Assembly (NCBI RefSeq): GCF_963259705.1 | Contig: NC_081842.1 | Span: 91,998,433 to 92,062,432 of the forward strand | DNA length: 64,000 nt | Direction: 5' to 3' | Origin: Myotis daubentonii | Lineage: Eukaryota; Chordata; Mammalia; Chiroptera; Vespertilionidae | Shown here: positions 41,370 to 53,000 of the stretch, one piece after another | How positions within the stretch are numbered: the first letter of the stretch is position 1 | How the letters are laid out: every line of letters starts with the position of its first letter | Position numbers and translations under genes: made by a program | Notes under the pieces: model-generated | What the model was told of the DNA's origin: nothing | Seen by the model: the letters and a program-made list of their open reading frames with translations, nothing else | Database searches by the model: none

Positions 41370-41590
41370 ATACAGCATATTTGGTTGCTGGACCAGCCTG
41401 AACCGTGCCTTTACTCCTTCTGCCAGTTTCAATGTGCTTTCTTCTTCACTTCTCAAGTTGTAGGTCTTCCATGAAGCCAGCTTTCAGGTGGTTCTTAATG
41501 ATGGTCATTCTGTTTTTTAGTTGTAATTTTGATCTAGTTGTGGAAGACAGCTAGTATACCCCACTATACTGCCATCTTGGTTCTCTCTCA

Positions 41591-43439
41591 AAATATTTTA
41601 AGTAATATTAATTTGGACTAGAATTATAAATTATAGTTTCCTTAGTTAAACAAATTTTAAAACTTTAGTTTTAAATTTCAGGATTTATGCATAACATTCT
41701 GAAGATATGGTATTAACAAAGACATATAACCTTCCTGCCACACACACACCCCTCTTGAAACTTTATAGACATCAAAATTATGCTATAAAATGTTTGTATT
41801 AATTACTTAAAATATATAGATTATATCCCTTTGAAATACATTTGTTTTTAAAATTGAACAAGTAATGCTTAGCTTGGATGCATCTTAAGGTTGTTTATTT
41901 CAAATATTTGAATTATCTTATTGACCCTAATTTAGTGCTTGTAACTAGGAAAGAATATGCAAATATAACTCCAAAAACCATTGAAATAAATGCATTAAAA
42001 CAAATTTCTAAGCAACTCACATGCAACCTAATTTATATTTTTAGTGAAGACAGTCTAGACCAATGTTTCTCAGACTTCATGGTACTTATCAAAGTGCCTG
42101 GAGAATTTAATAAAAGCAGATCTAATTCAGATTGTGTCTATAGAATCTGAGATTCTGCATTTCTAAGGAGCTCCATGTGATGCTGCCACTGATATTCCAT
42201 GAACCATGCAAGAATCTAGTTACAGACCACATGGAAAAGTTCTATTTGATTATTTGGTTTAAAACTTCAAGAAAAATTCTTCTTTTACATGACCTGATAT
42301 ATGGACTATAATTTAAATTCTCCCTTCTAGAAGGTCATTCAGAAAGTTTTAGTTTTTATATCCTCTGAAAAGCTAGAAGCAACATTCTCATGAAGATAGC
42401 TAACTTTTCTCTGCCTCTACTTAGTTACCTTGTTTTTTGTCTTAAAAAATATAAGGTTAATCTAATGCTGGGTTTTGGATTAAGGAGGCAGTTGACTAGT
42501 ATAATTAAAATTGCTATCGGCATGGGAACAGATTTCAACTTCAACTAACTATATTTAAGCAACTGTGAACATGAGAGTCACGGTTGTGGTTCCAGCCAAA
42601 GTAGAAATAGAGTTTAACAGTTAGTATTTCAACAGGACTAAACTTGATAGGGAATTTGCTTTGACAGAGCAAGCTTTGAAATTTTATATATGAGTTTTAC
42701 TGCAATATTAATAATTCATATATCACTTAAAGAAATAATTTTAATAGTTGAGTTAAGTATGAAGTTACAATTAGTATGTTGAATTTTTACATCTTTTGCT
42801 TTATCTTTTGATTTCCTAATGTAGAGTCCCAACATACAGAGTTCTTCATACACAGATTTCTAATAAAAATTTTGAGAATTTTCCTCTCTGCTGCCTAACA
42901 AAAAGACAATGTGTTCAATAAATTTCATTTAATTATAGTGATATCTTTACAGTTGTTGATTGCTCATGTTAATCAAGACACACTTGATCATTTAAGAAAT
43001 GCATTTTTTCTATTATGACTGGATTTAAAGAGACCCTGCACATTACATAAATATGGACTAATCAAACTTATGTTGTTGTATGAGAAATATTTAGTATATG
43101 AAAATAAATAGTGTTACTTGGGACTATAGTTAGATTTCACTCAAGAACTTGAAAATAAGTGGAGTGCAACAGTTCTTTGAGAGAGTAACTAAAAATAAAC
43201 ACAATAGAGTAAAAATATGCAGGGCAATGGAAGACCTATGTGACTAATTGTTACCTGAGTAAATCTCTTAACAGCTGATGAAACAATGAGTATTCATGTG
43301 GGGAATTGATAAGTGATAAAATCTTAAATAAAGGAGAATAACTGGAACAAATTTTGTTAGCACTCTTCTGTTTTTCTTGGGTGGACTCATAGCTGATATC
43401 ATGAAGATTGTGCACACATATGTACTTATCCACTTGGCA
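41591..43439. other. AT-rich sequence with an ancient MER5-type remnant
   Basis: 42055-42235 reads like a diverged MER5A hAT remnant on the plus strand: CCAATGTTTCTCAGACTTCA, GAGATTCTGCATTTCTAAGG, GTGATGCTGCCACTGATATT in order. No gene recognised elsewhere. Confidence 0.55.
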
Positions 43440-44690
43440 GTATTTTTTTTTACAATCTTTTGTATGTCTGTGGGGTCAGTTGTTACTTCACCTCTTTCAT
43501 TTCTCATTTGCTTATTTGGCTCCTCTCTCTCGGTTTCTTGGTGAACCTGGTTAGAGTTTAATCAATCTTGTTCATGCTTTCAAAGAACCAGCTCTTGGTT
43601 TTATTGATCTTTTGTACTTTTTAAAAAATCTCTATGTTGTTTATTTCTGCGCAGATCTTTATTATTTCCTTCTTTCTGCTTACTCTTGGCTTTTCTTATT
43701 GCTCTCTTTCTAATTCTTTAAGTTGTAGGGTTAGATAATGTATTATGATTTTTTCTTGTTTTTTTGAGAGACGCCTGTAGAGCTATGAACTTCCCTCTCA
43801 GAACTGTTTTCACTGTGTTCCATAGATTTTGGATTGTTGTGTTTTCATTGTCATTGTTTCCAGGATGCTTTTTATTTCTTCTTTTTTTCTTTGAGCTCTT
43901 TGGTAAATCAATAGTTGTTTAATAGCATGCTATTTAACCTCCAACTGCTTGAGTTTTTTCATTGTTTTTATTGTAGTTGATTTCTAATTTTATGCCATTG
44001 TGATCTGAGAAGATACTTTATATGATTTCTAGCTTCCTGAATTTGAAGAGACTTTACTTGTGAATCATAATGTGGTCTATTTTTGAAAATGTCCTGTGTG
44101 CACTTGAGAAGGATGTATATTCTGTATCTTTGGGGTGAAATGTTCTAAAGATATCATTTAGTTCCATATGATCTAGTGAGTCATTTAAGATTACTGTTTC
44201 TGTGCTGATTTTCTGTTTAGAGGATTTATCCAGTGGTGTCAATGGGTATTAAAGTCCCCTACTATGATTGTATTGCTCTCAATATCTCCCTTGATACTGT
44301 CCAGAAGTTTTTTTTTTTTTTATGTGTTTGGATGCTCCTATATTGGGTGCATATATGTTTATCAGAGTTATAGCCTCCTATTGAGTTGATTCCTTTTGTA
44401 TTATGAAGTGGCCTTCTTTATCTCTTGTTATGGTCTATTTTGTCAAATATAAGTATTATATAAGTATTGCTGCTCCAGTATTTTTTTTTTCATTTTCATT
44501 TGCCTATTTTTTTTCCCCATCTCCTCACTATCAGTCTATGTAAATCCTTTGTTCTGAGGTGGGTCTCTTGCAGACAGCAAATATATGGGTCATGTTTTCT
44601 TATCAATTCAGCTACCCTATGTCTTTTGGTTGGAGCATTTTATCCATTTACGTTTAAGATTATTATTGATAGGTACTTGTTTGTTGCTAT
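43440..44690 (-). pseudogene. L1 ORF2 5' third, broken
   Basis: Endonuclease region recognisable by nucleotide homology with 31273-30034. The expected start codon reads ATA (IATNK). Only short frames remain, e.g. 44242-44054 with DKSSKQKISTETVILNDSLD and FSKIDHIMIHK, which is the endonuclease S-x-x-DHI region. Confidence 0.8.
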
Positions 44691-44741
44691 TTTTATTATT
44701 TATGCCTGTGTTTCTTCTTCCCTTTCTATTTCTTCTTTATA

Positions 44742-45615
44742 CAGCAGTCCCTTTAGCATTTTTTGCATTTCTGGCTTGGTGGTAATAAACCCCCTTAGCC
44801 TTTTTTTTTTTTTGTCTGTGAAGCTCCTGATTTCACCTTCAATTTTGAATGATAGCCTTGCTGGGTATAGTAATCTTGGATTCAGTCCCTTGCTTTGCAT
44901 CACTTTGTATATTTCATTTCATTCTCTTCCTGCCTGATGTGCTTCTGTTGATAAATCAGTTGATAGTCTGATAGGAAATCCCTTGTAGGTAATTTTCTTT
45001 CTCTCTCTGGCAGCCTTTAAGATTCTTACTTTGTCGTGATGTTTGCCAATTTAATTATGATCTGTCTTGGTTTCTGTCTTTTTGGGTTCATCTTTTTTGG
45101 GACTCTGTGTGCTTCTTAGACTTGTGTGACTTTTTTCTTCCCAACATTAGGGAAGTTTTCTGTCATTATTTCTTTGAACAGGTTTTCTGTTTCTTGCTCA
45201 GCTTCCGCTCCTTCTGGCATGCCTATTATGCAAATTTTGTTTCATTTTGTGTTGTCCCAAAGCTCCGTTAGGCTCTCCTCCTGCTTTTTAAGTTTTCTTT
45301 CCAGTTGCTGCTCTGCTTTGGTGTTTATTCCTACCTCTTCTAACTCACTGATGTAGTCCTCTGCCCTTCCTAGTCTACTGTTGAAACTTTACATTGTGTT
45401 CTTTATTGCAGCTATGTCATTCTTCATTCCTTCTTGATTCTTCATTTCCTCTTGATTCTTATACATGTTGTTGAATTTGTCTTCCATCCTTTTCAGCATC
45501 CTTATGACCATTGCTCTGAACTATTTCTCTGGCAAATTGCTTGCCTCCATTTTATTTATTTTCTTTTCTGGTGATTTCTCCTTTTCTTTCATATGGGGTT
45601 GTTCTTTGTCCTACA
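44742..45615 (-). pseudogene. L1 ORF1, broken
   Basis: Homologous to the intact ORF1 at 31329-32321. The best-preserved part is the C-terminal domain (44903-44700 frame: QSKGLNPRLLYPARLSFKIE, then GEIRSFTDKKKKRLRGFITT). A T run near 44802-44813 has expanded the Lys stretch. The coiled-coil region (about 45380-45480) lacks the long tandem repeats seen in the two other L1 copies. Confidence 0.8.
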
Positions 45616-45689
45616 TTTTTGCTGTTTTATGTGATTGTTTCTATGTATTAGGTCAAACTGCTATGCCACCCAGATTTTAAGTTTTTCTT

Positions 45690-45896
45690 TTTTTAATATA
45701 TTTTATTGATTTTTTACAGAGAGGAAGGGTGATGAGACACTGATGAGAGAGAAACATCGATCAGCTGCCTCCTGCACACCCCCTACTGGGGATGTGCCCA
45801 CAACTGAGGTACATGCCCTTGACCAGAATCGAACCTGGGACCCTTCAGTCCGAAGGCCAACTCTTTAATCCACTGAGCCAAACCGGTTAGGGCTTT
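45690..45896 (-). mobile_element. Ves-type SINE inserted in L1 5' UTR
   Basis: Antisense copy: TTTTACAGAGAGGAAGGG body, ACATCGATCAGCTGCCTCCT, and head complement GAGCCAAACCGGTTAGGG. Flanks TTTTAAGTTTTTCTT (left) and CTTTAGTTTTTCTT (right) are a near-identical duplication. Confidence 0.92.
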
Positions 45897-46481
45897 AGTT
45901 TTTCTTATATAGTAGATGTTTTGTTGGACCAGATGGTGCAAACTCTCAAGTCTTCTTGGCTGGGTATTCTAGGGATGCCCCCTACTTGGGATATTATGGT
46001 TCTCTTTGGTGTAGTTGGATCTTGAGTGTTATTGTCCCTGTCGTGGATGGTGTCTCCTCTCAGGGTGGCTGGTTATGTGGCTTGCTCTCTCTCATGTTGA
46101 CTGAAAAGCATAAAATACAACTCAATAAGACATGACACAAAGGAAACAAAACACAAATGTGCTCATGACACAGATAACCCCAAAAAAGTGACCTCCAGAG
46201 AAAAAATATTTAGGAAAGAGAAAAGAGAGCAAACATGATATTCAGAAAATGAAATAGGTAAGAGAGAAAATAAAAAGAAGAAGAAAATATATGGGGAGAA
46301 AACATCAAAAACAAACAAGTAAACCAAAAAATGCAAACAACAAACACCCAGAAAAAGGGACAGACAGAATTTGTAGAGGCAGAGTTATATACAGAAAGTG
46401 AGGTTAAGGAATTGAATAGGGGAAGGACCACAGTTCAGTATAGAGTAGGTAGGAGAATGAGTGGATAAGAAGAAACGAGAG

Positions 46482-46486
46482 ACAAA

Positions 46487-46529
<43 letters not shown>

Positions 46530-46530
46530 A
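46482..46530. repeat. (AAAT)n microsatellite
   Basis: About 12 units of AAAT/ATAA inside the L1 5' UTR. Confidence 0.9.
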
Positions 46531-48354
46531 ATTGGTTTTTAATTTATTCATCTATTTTTAGAAAAAGAGAATAGAGGCGAGAGCAGGTAGGCTTGAGTTT
46601 AGTGAGTAAAACTACACAATTAGGAGAAGAAGAGAGCAAGAGAGGAGAGGAAAAATAAGCATTAAAAAAAGTGTCTGGTGTTGAAAGATAAAGGAGAAGG
46701 GACATGGACTTAGAGAAGGGGAGAGGAACTTAGATATATGGGTAAGCCAAAAGAGACTACAATAATAATAACACATCAGTAAAGCAGATAAAGAAGATCA
46801 ATTTTTAACAAGGAGTATAAAGAAATGAGAGAGGAAAAACTAAAGTGGGGTCAGGAGAAAACAGAATGAAAGAGGAAGAAGTGGTGAAGAAAAGGGTGGA
46901 AAAAATAAGATAAAATAAAATAACAATAAAAATAGAATAAAAAAATAATAATACAAAACAAGTAAAAATTAAAAATAAAGAAAAAAATTAAATAAAAGAT
47001 AAAAAATAAAAAGTGAGTTGTCATTTGATTCGGCTGAGTGTTAATGCCCCATGGGGGCTAGTTTAAGATACCACTCTTCTGTCTGCCACTTTTCAATTTC
47101 CTGTTAGATAGTCAGCACCGTGGTGAAGTACTAAGCAATCCACTACTCCTCTGTTTGTGTCTATCTCCACAGCCTTGGCTGCAAGCAGATGGGACCAATC
47201 TGTCCACTTTACCTGTCTGCCTGCTGTCAATCTTAATCACTCAAGCATCTGTTTTTGACAGGGCTTTAGGTAAGGGTGGTGCTGTATCACTCTCTGGGCC
47301 TGAACAGCCCCTCTTCAACCCAGTCCCTGAGGGCTCTTTGGGGCTCTTCAGAATCTTTGTGTCCTTTGTAAAGCTCAAGGTGTAGGCTGGTCGTGGCTGT
47401 ATTAGCTGTCTGGAGGCTGCTGGGAGGACTGGCTCTTCAGGAGCAAAATGGCTGCTTAGGTTTGGAGGATAAGGAATGTCTCAGTGCCAGACATCTCTCC
47501 CCTCCCACTCCCCTCCACAGCCTCTCCCCAGACTCCACAAATCTGCACCTCCACCTGCACAGCAGCCTTGTGTGAGTGTTTGCAATTGAAAGGTCCAGTG
47601 AATTGGGTTTAGTGAATAAAAGCAAAGATAAAACAAGCAAAACAGCCACAGGACTGTGAGTTTCTCTCTCCCTGGGGCTGTGTGGCTTGGGAAAGTCTTC
47701 AGAACACCCCCGTGGGTGCAGCCTCACCTCTTGCAGCTGTGGACTTAGATCTAGATGCCCCAGTTGCCAGCCGCCCTGTGGACTTCCTTTCCACAATTGG
47801 ATGTTATGCCTGTCCCCAAGGAATGCAGACTTGGTGCTCTGCAGCTTCATTCTGACCCTCTCAGCCTGGTGGTCCCATGTCTCTCTTCAGCCCAGATCCT
47901 GAACCTACCGTTCTCCAGGCATCCTCTGCCCTTCCTGGCTGCAAGTTGTCTCACCAGCTGTGTCTACTTCACCAATTCCGGGTGGATGTTATTTGATCTA
48001 GCTGTTCCTTCTATCTGCTCCGAGACAAGGCACAGGACATATCTGCCTATTCAGCTGCCATTTTCCATCGCCTCTGACTTTCATCAGCAGCCTTATTCAG
48101 AACAAATCACTTCATCTCTTTATACCTCAGTTTCATATCTCTGAATCTGGCTTCTGTGCTGCCAGAGTCTTCAAGTTTACATGGAGGCTTTAAAGGGTCC
48201 ATCATGTGCATCTTCCAGGTGGTTTCAACACCATGTTGCTCTCTCAAGGCTGTATCCTTTAAAATGGCTCCCACAATGGGAACCACTAGAAGAACTTGCC
48301 TAAAATTATTCTTTTTTATAAAAAGTCATTATGCTAACTTCTTATAAAAACCTA

Positions 48355-50038
48355 TCCTATCTAATAAAAGAGAAACATGGTAATTGGCGTACGACCGCTA
48401 CCCTTCCCATTGGCTAATCAGGGCAATATGCAAATTAACTGTCAGCCAAGATGGCGGCTGGCAGCCAGGCAGCTTGAAACTAACATGAGGATTGCTTGCT
48501 TCAGTGATGGAGGACTCCAACGTTCCCTGCCTGCCTTGCCGGCCTCTAAGCTTGCAGTTTAAGAAACATTGTAACAAATATAGAAGCTAAACAAAACCCC
48601 AGAAACCAGCTTTCAGCGAGCTGGGATCTCAGAGCTGGAGTTGATACAGAGTTTTGATTATAGAACCAAAACAAACCAGATACCTGCTTTCAGCAACTGA
48701 GGCCTCAGAGCTGGAGCCAGGCTAAAGCTGGCCCAGAATAAAAAAAGAAAAAAGAAAAAAGGAGCAGTTGGGAGCTTCAGTCCCAGCCTAAAAACAGCCC
48801 TCAGGCCCTCACCCAGACTGGCCAGGCACCCCAGTGGGGACCCTGCCCTGAAGGGTGTGTGACCAGCTGCAAACAGCCATCATCCCCTCATCCAGGCTGG
48901 CCAGGCACCCCAGTGGGGACCCCCACCCTGATCCAGGACACCCTTCAGGGCAAACCAGCCAGCCCCCACCCATGCGCCAGGCCTCTATTCAATATAGTAA
49001 AAGGGTAATATGCCTCCCAGGACTGGGATCAGAGGAGCCGAGAGGCCTCCTGGCACTGGGATCAGCGTGACAGGGGGCAGTGCCCAAACCCCCTGATCGC
49101 CCTGCTGCTCTGTATGTGACAGGGGGTGGGGCCACAACCTCCCTATCCACCCTGCTCTGTTCCTGACAGGGGAAAGCTCCCCAACCCCCTGATCGCCCTG
49201 CTCTGTGCCTGATAGGGGGGAGCTCACCAACCCCCTGATCACCTTGTGGCGCTGTGTGTGACAGGGTGCGGCGCCCCAACCCCCTGATCGGCCCTGCTTT
49301 GTGTGTGACAAGGTAGAGCCATAACCTCCCCATCGGCCCTGCCCTGAGTGTGACAGTGGCGGCGTCGCAACCCCATGATTGGCCCTGCTCTGTGCCTGAT
49401 AGGGAGGAGCTCCCAACCCCCTGATCGTCCTGGGGCTCTGTGTGTGACAGGGTGCAGCGCCCCAATCCCCCCACCCCACGGGCCCTGCTATGTGTGTGAC
49501 GGGGTAGATCCATAACCTACCCATCAGCCCTGCCCTGAGTGTGAGAGTGGCAGAGCCCCAACCCTCTGATCGGCCCTGCTCTGTGGGTGATAGAGGGTGG
49601 TGCCCCAACCTCCCCTCCCCCACAGGCCCTCCTCTGTGTGTGATGGGGTAGAGCCATAACCTCCCCATCGGCCCTGCCCTGAGTGTGACAGTGGCGGCTC
49701 CCCAACCCTCTGATCGACCCTGCTCTGTGTGTGACAGGGGGCGGTGCCCCAACCCCCCAATCGACCCTACCCTGAGTGTGACTGAGGGTGGCATCGCAAC
49801 CTCCTGATCTGCCCTGCTCTGTGCATGACAGGGGGCGGCGCCCCTACTCCCTAATCGGCCCTGCTCTGAGCCCAACCAGGGGCTGCACCTAGGGATTAAG
49901 CCTGCCCTCTGCCACCCGGGAGCAGGCCTAAGCCAGCAGGTCGTTATCTCCCTAGGGGTCCCAGACTGGGAGAGGGCACAGGCTGGGCTGAGGGACCCCC
50001 CCCCCCAGTGCACAAATTTTTATGCCCCAGGCCTCTAG
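48355..50038 (+). mobile_element. Chimeric Helitron, copy 2 (longest)
   Basis: 5' end TCCTATCTAATAAAAGAGAA after A. It has ATTGG, octamer ATGCAAAT (48428-48435) and CCAAGATGGCGGC (48446-48458). The internal fossil terminator plus second start lie at about 48975-49008 (GCGCCAGGCCTCTATT, then CAATATAGTAAAAGGGTAAT). The minisatellite is at 49070-49880. The 3' end has CTCTAG (50033-50038), with a decayed hairpin (GTGCACAAATTTTTATGCCC), followed by T. It is longer than its two sisters because of more minisatellite units and a duplicated segment near 48560-48720. Confidence 0.9.
49070..49880 (+). repeat. GC-rich minisatellite, period about 60 bp, inside Helitron
   Basis: About thirteen diverged units of the CCAACCCCCTGATCGGCCCT / GCTCTGTGTGTGACAGGG type. 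On the minus strand a 342-codon frame (50013-48985) and shorter frames stay open right through the array. Confidence 0.85.
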
Positions 50039-53000
50039 TATTTTGATAAAAGTTATGGGGAAGAGAAGGTAACTTTTTGTGAAGTGCAAATTACTATTAC
50101 TAGATTACTTTAATATTAAGTGTAAATGCAGAGGTGGAAAGTGAAGAAAGGTAGGTTACGTCTGTGGACATTTTTAAAATGATGTCAGTTCTGGAAGATC
50201 AGTACAACCTTCCCTTCCACCAGCCTTGCTGCCAAGGTTTCGAAGTAAATGGAACTGGCTGGCGTGACATAACAACGCTTCCTCTATCACACACATCCTT
50301 CAAATTCAACATTTTCTCTAGTTTTTTTTTAAAGACAGAGATAGAATGACACATGTAAATAAGACTAGCACAAGGTTTTCTAGACACAGTCAGAGTGGTA
50401 GGCCCTCCATTATTAGTCCCATTATGTGTTTATTTTTTTTTTCTTTTATTTTTCTTGGAACTGGATGGGTATGTTAGGAGTAGAATAAAAATAAATAAAT
50501 AAATAAGTAGCTAATTTAAGATTGATTGTATAAAAGTTCTTAAATTCATTACTTTTTTGAATAAATTGTTTTGGTTCATTCAACAAATATGAAAGGATTA
50601 TTTTATTCTGTGCATGAAAACTTACAGTCTTCAAAACCTTGCCAACTTTTGCTTCCATGGAGTTTTTAGTCTAGTCAGATGACAGAACTATATGCATGCA
50701 TCATAGCTATATGTAAGAAATGCAAATATATATGAGTGTGTGCATTGGACAATGGGGTGGATAATAGGTGGATATAAGTATTTATTCATTGATATTGGTG
50801 AATAATGGGTAGATATGGTATTTATTCACTGAAGTCAAGGAAATGTCCTAAATGATTATTGACTTGAGATATAAAGAGTGCATAGTATTTACTAGGTGAA
50901 AGTAGGGAGTAAAAAACACTCCATTAATGCAGGTATACAAAGACCATGTGATGAGAATGAACATGGCTTTGATGAGAATACAGAAAGCCAGGCTGGAGCT
51001 GATTGTACTGAGGTGGAAGTTGAATAAGATCTGTAGAAGCTGACATGGAAGTGACTTTGCATGAAAAACTTGTTCAAACTGGGACAGTTTGGGGAAGGCT
51101 GAACAAAATTAATACTTATGCCAGGATCATAGGTAAATATGGGAGTTTCCTGGGGTAGCTGAGATATATGGTCTCACGCATAGGAGTTTCCAAGGATGGT
51201 CGTAAATTGGGATTCAACATCAGCCTTTTTTTAAAGGACACGAGTATGAATTGTTTGAAGCCTTTCCTGGTGAAATAGGTTGGCGTTTGATTCACTGGTG
51301 ATTTTAGTCTCTTTGAATTGGCATCAGAGCATGAGGGATTCCTATTTTCCTTTGGCTCAAATTTTATCACAGGAGCTCTCTGACCTTGGAAACGCTGGTG
51401 TCAAGGTTATAGTCCTATATGAGCATTTTCCAGTCAATTCCTTTGCAGACATAATGGGAAATGGAGTTTGGAAATCATGGATCATGTGAGAAATTTCTAC
51501 TATTAAGCATCTGATGTTTTGGCTCTTATAGAGTAATTGGTAGTGACCTTTTTGAAAAGACCTTTTGGGGTCAAGTTCAGGACTACAGCAAGGCAGTTTT
51601 TTACAAAATATTTTGTTCAATAAAACAAAAAAGCAGATGTCATATATTCACTGGGGAAGGTAAATCCACTTAAAATTTAGGGAGTCATTAAACTTTTAGG
51701 GTTTGGGGAACTTTAAAGGAATAATTTGCTTTATATTTTTACTTTTATTTAGAGGGTTAATCTTTCCTTTCTGTCGGAAGAGATTGGGCATATGGAAAAA
51801 AGTTGTTGAGAAATTCCGCTCATAAATCCTGAAAACATTCTGAAAGGATGGGAAATAAAATTGGGGATGCTCTGATTTTATTCACCACTTCATAGCTAGT
51901 AGAAGACTATGCTGTGAAAGAAATTGCATTTGTAGTAAGATTAAAGGGATTATTTGATTAAAAGTAAAAACCAATGGGTGATAGCCAAAAGGAGGATTAA
52001 AAACCTATCACACTTTATCCACAAAACGATTGAGCTTCTGCTTTTATCATCAGTTACATGAGCTTGATCCATATCTGGTCCTGAGAGATGGACATACTCT
52101 GTATGTGCTGACAGAATCAAGTTTATGTATCTGCAGTATTGAAAGTCAGACCTTTGATTTTGCTAAAGCAATGAATGTTATCCTTTAGGTTCCTGTTGAC
52201 CATCTTGCTAGTCTAACACAGGAAACATAACCTCTATGCATTATTGCATTAGTTGAATTATATTTGAAATTTAGCAATTCACTTTTGGGAGTTGCCATTG
52301 ATCTGAAGAGATACTGGTGCTTTGAATATAGCATTTGGAATATTCCCTTTTACTTATGAATAGTGCTATACATTTAACTGAATTCACTTGAACCAAATTA
52401 AGAATTAGAATTTCAGTGATTTCAAGTGAGATATTTTAAATACAAACTAATGACTGACTTTTGGAGGAAGTCTCTGTTTTTTCAAAATTTATGAGGCCAG
52501 TTTTAAGAACTTACTTTGCAGCTTTAAGATAGTTGCAATAATAAGTATAATGAACCAGAAACATGATGGAAGGTACATGAGGGACACTATGTTGAAACCA
52601 AAAAATAAGCAGAATTTTGAATAAGATAAAAGGGAAATAAAAATAACCAATTAAAAAGTATATTTTGTGTAAATATACATAAAGTTATATGTGTGTGTAT
52701 ACACATGCACATATATATATATATATATATATATATTCATACACAGATACCTTTTGTATTAAATATTGGAAAACTAAAATAAACTAAAAAAACTTTGATA
52801 CTTTCATATATGAATTATATACAAATTTATTCAGGATTCAAGCCTTCAATTAAAAATATTTGTAAACATGGCTGGTAATGATAAGTGAAAAAGGTTTCTG
52901 ATAAGATTTAAATTTGGAAAGGAAAGATTAATAATTAAACCTATATGTTTTTGTTCCATTTGTTAATCCCAGATGTTCTTTTAAAACCCAAATTCTTAGG

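Larger units (their letters stand above)
38755..41590 (-). mobile_element. HAL1-like element (L1 without ORF2)
   Basis: On the minus strand: 5' start AACCAAGATGGCAGTATAGT at about 41585, then a 5' UTR (to about 40300) and an ORF1-like segment (about 40230-39620: the complements of TTTCTGTTGAGAAATCAGCT, GATGTGTCTTGGTGTGGGCT, GTCCCAGAGGCTCC). After that comes a large pyrimidine expansion, a few tens of bases matching the start of ORF2 (39030-39080), then directly the L1 3' UTR (38755-39000: TTTATTGTTGAGAGTATTAC). About 3.5 kb of ORF2 is absent. ORF1-only L1 derivatives (HAL1, half-L1) are known in mammals. No intact frame remains. Confidence 0.78.
43440..48075 (-). mobile_element. L1 retrotransposon lacking its 3' half
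   Basis: Minus-strand order: degraded 5' start (complement of GCTGCCATTTTCCATCGCC near 48056-48074), a long A-rich 5' UTR (to about 45616), ORF1 (about 45615-44742) and ORF2 (44690-43440). Homology to the other L1 stops abruptly at about 43440, equivalent to 30034 there, roughly codon 413 of ORF2. The reverse transcriptase, 3' UTR and A-tail are missing, which is the opposite of the usual 5' truncation. A Ves SINE interrupts the 5' UTR at 45690. Confidence 0.85.

Noticed and set aside
43440..48075. Twin-priming (5' inversion) to explain the L1 lacking its 3' half
   Set aside because: That would place a sense-oriented 3' segment immediately right of 48075, and the sequence there is not L1.
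49070..49880. Regularly spaced repeats that could suggest a CRISPR array
   Set aside because: Units are directly adjacent and diverged, without unique spacers, lie inside a eukaryotic Helitron, and recur in sister copies.
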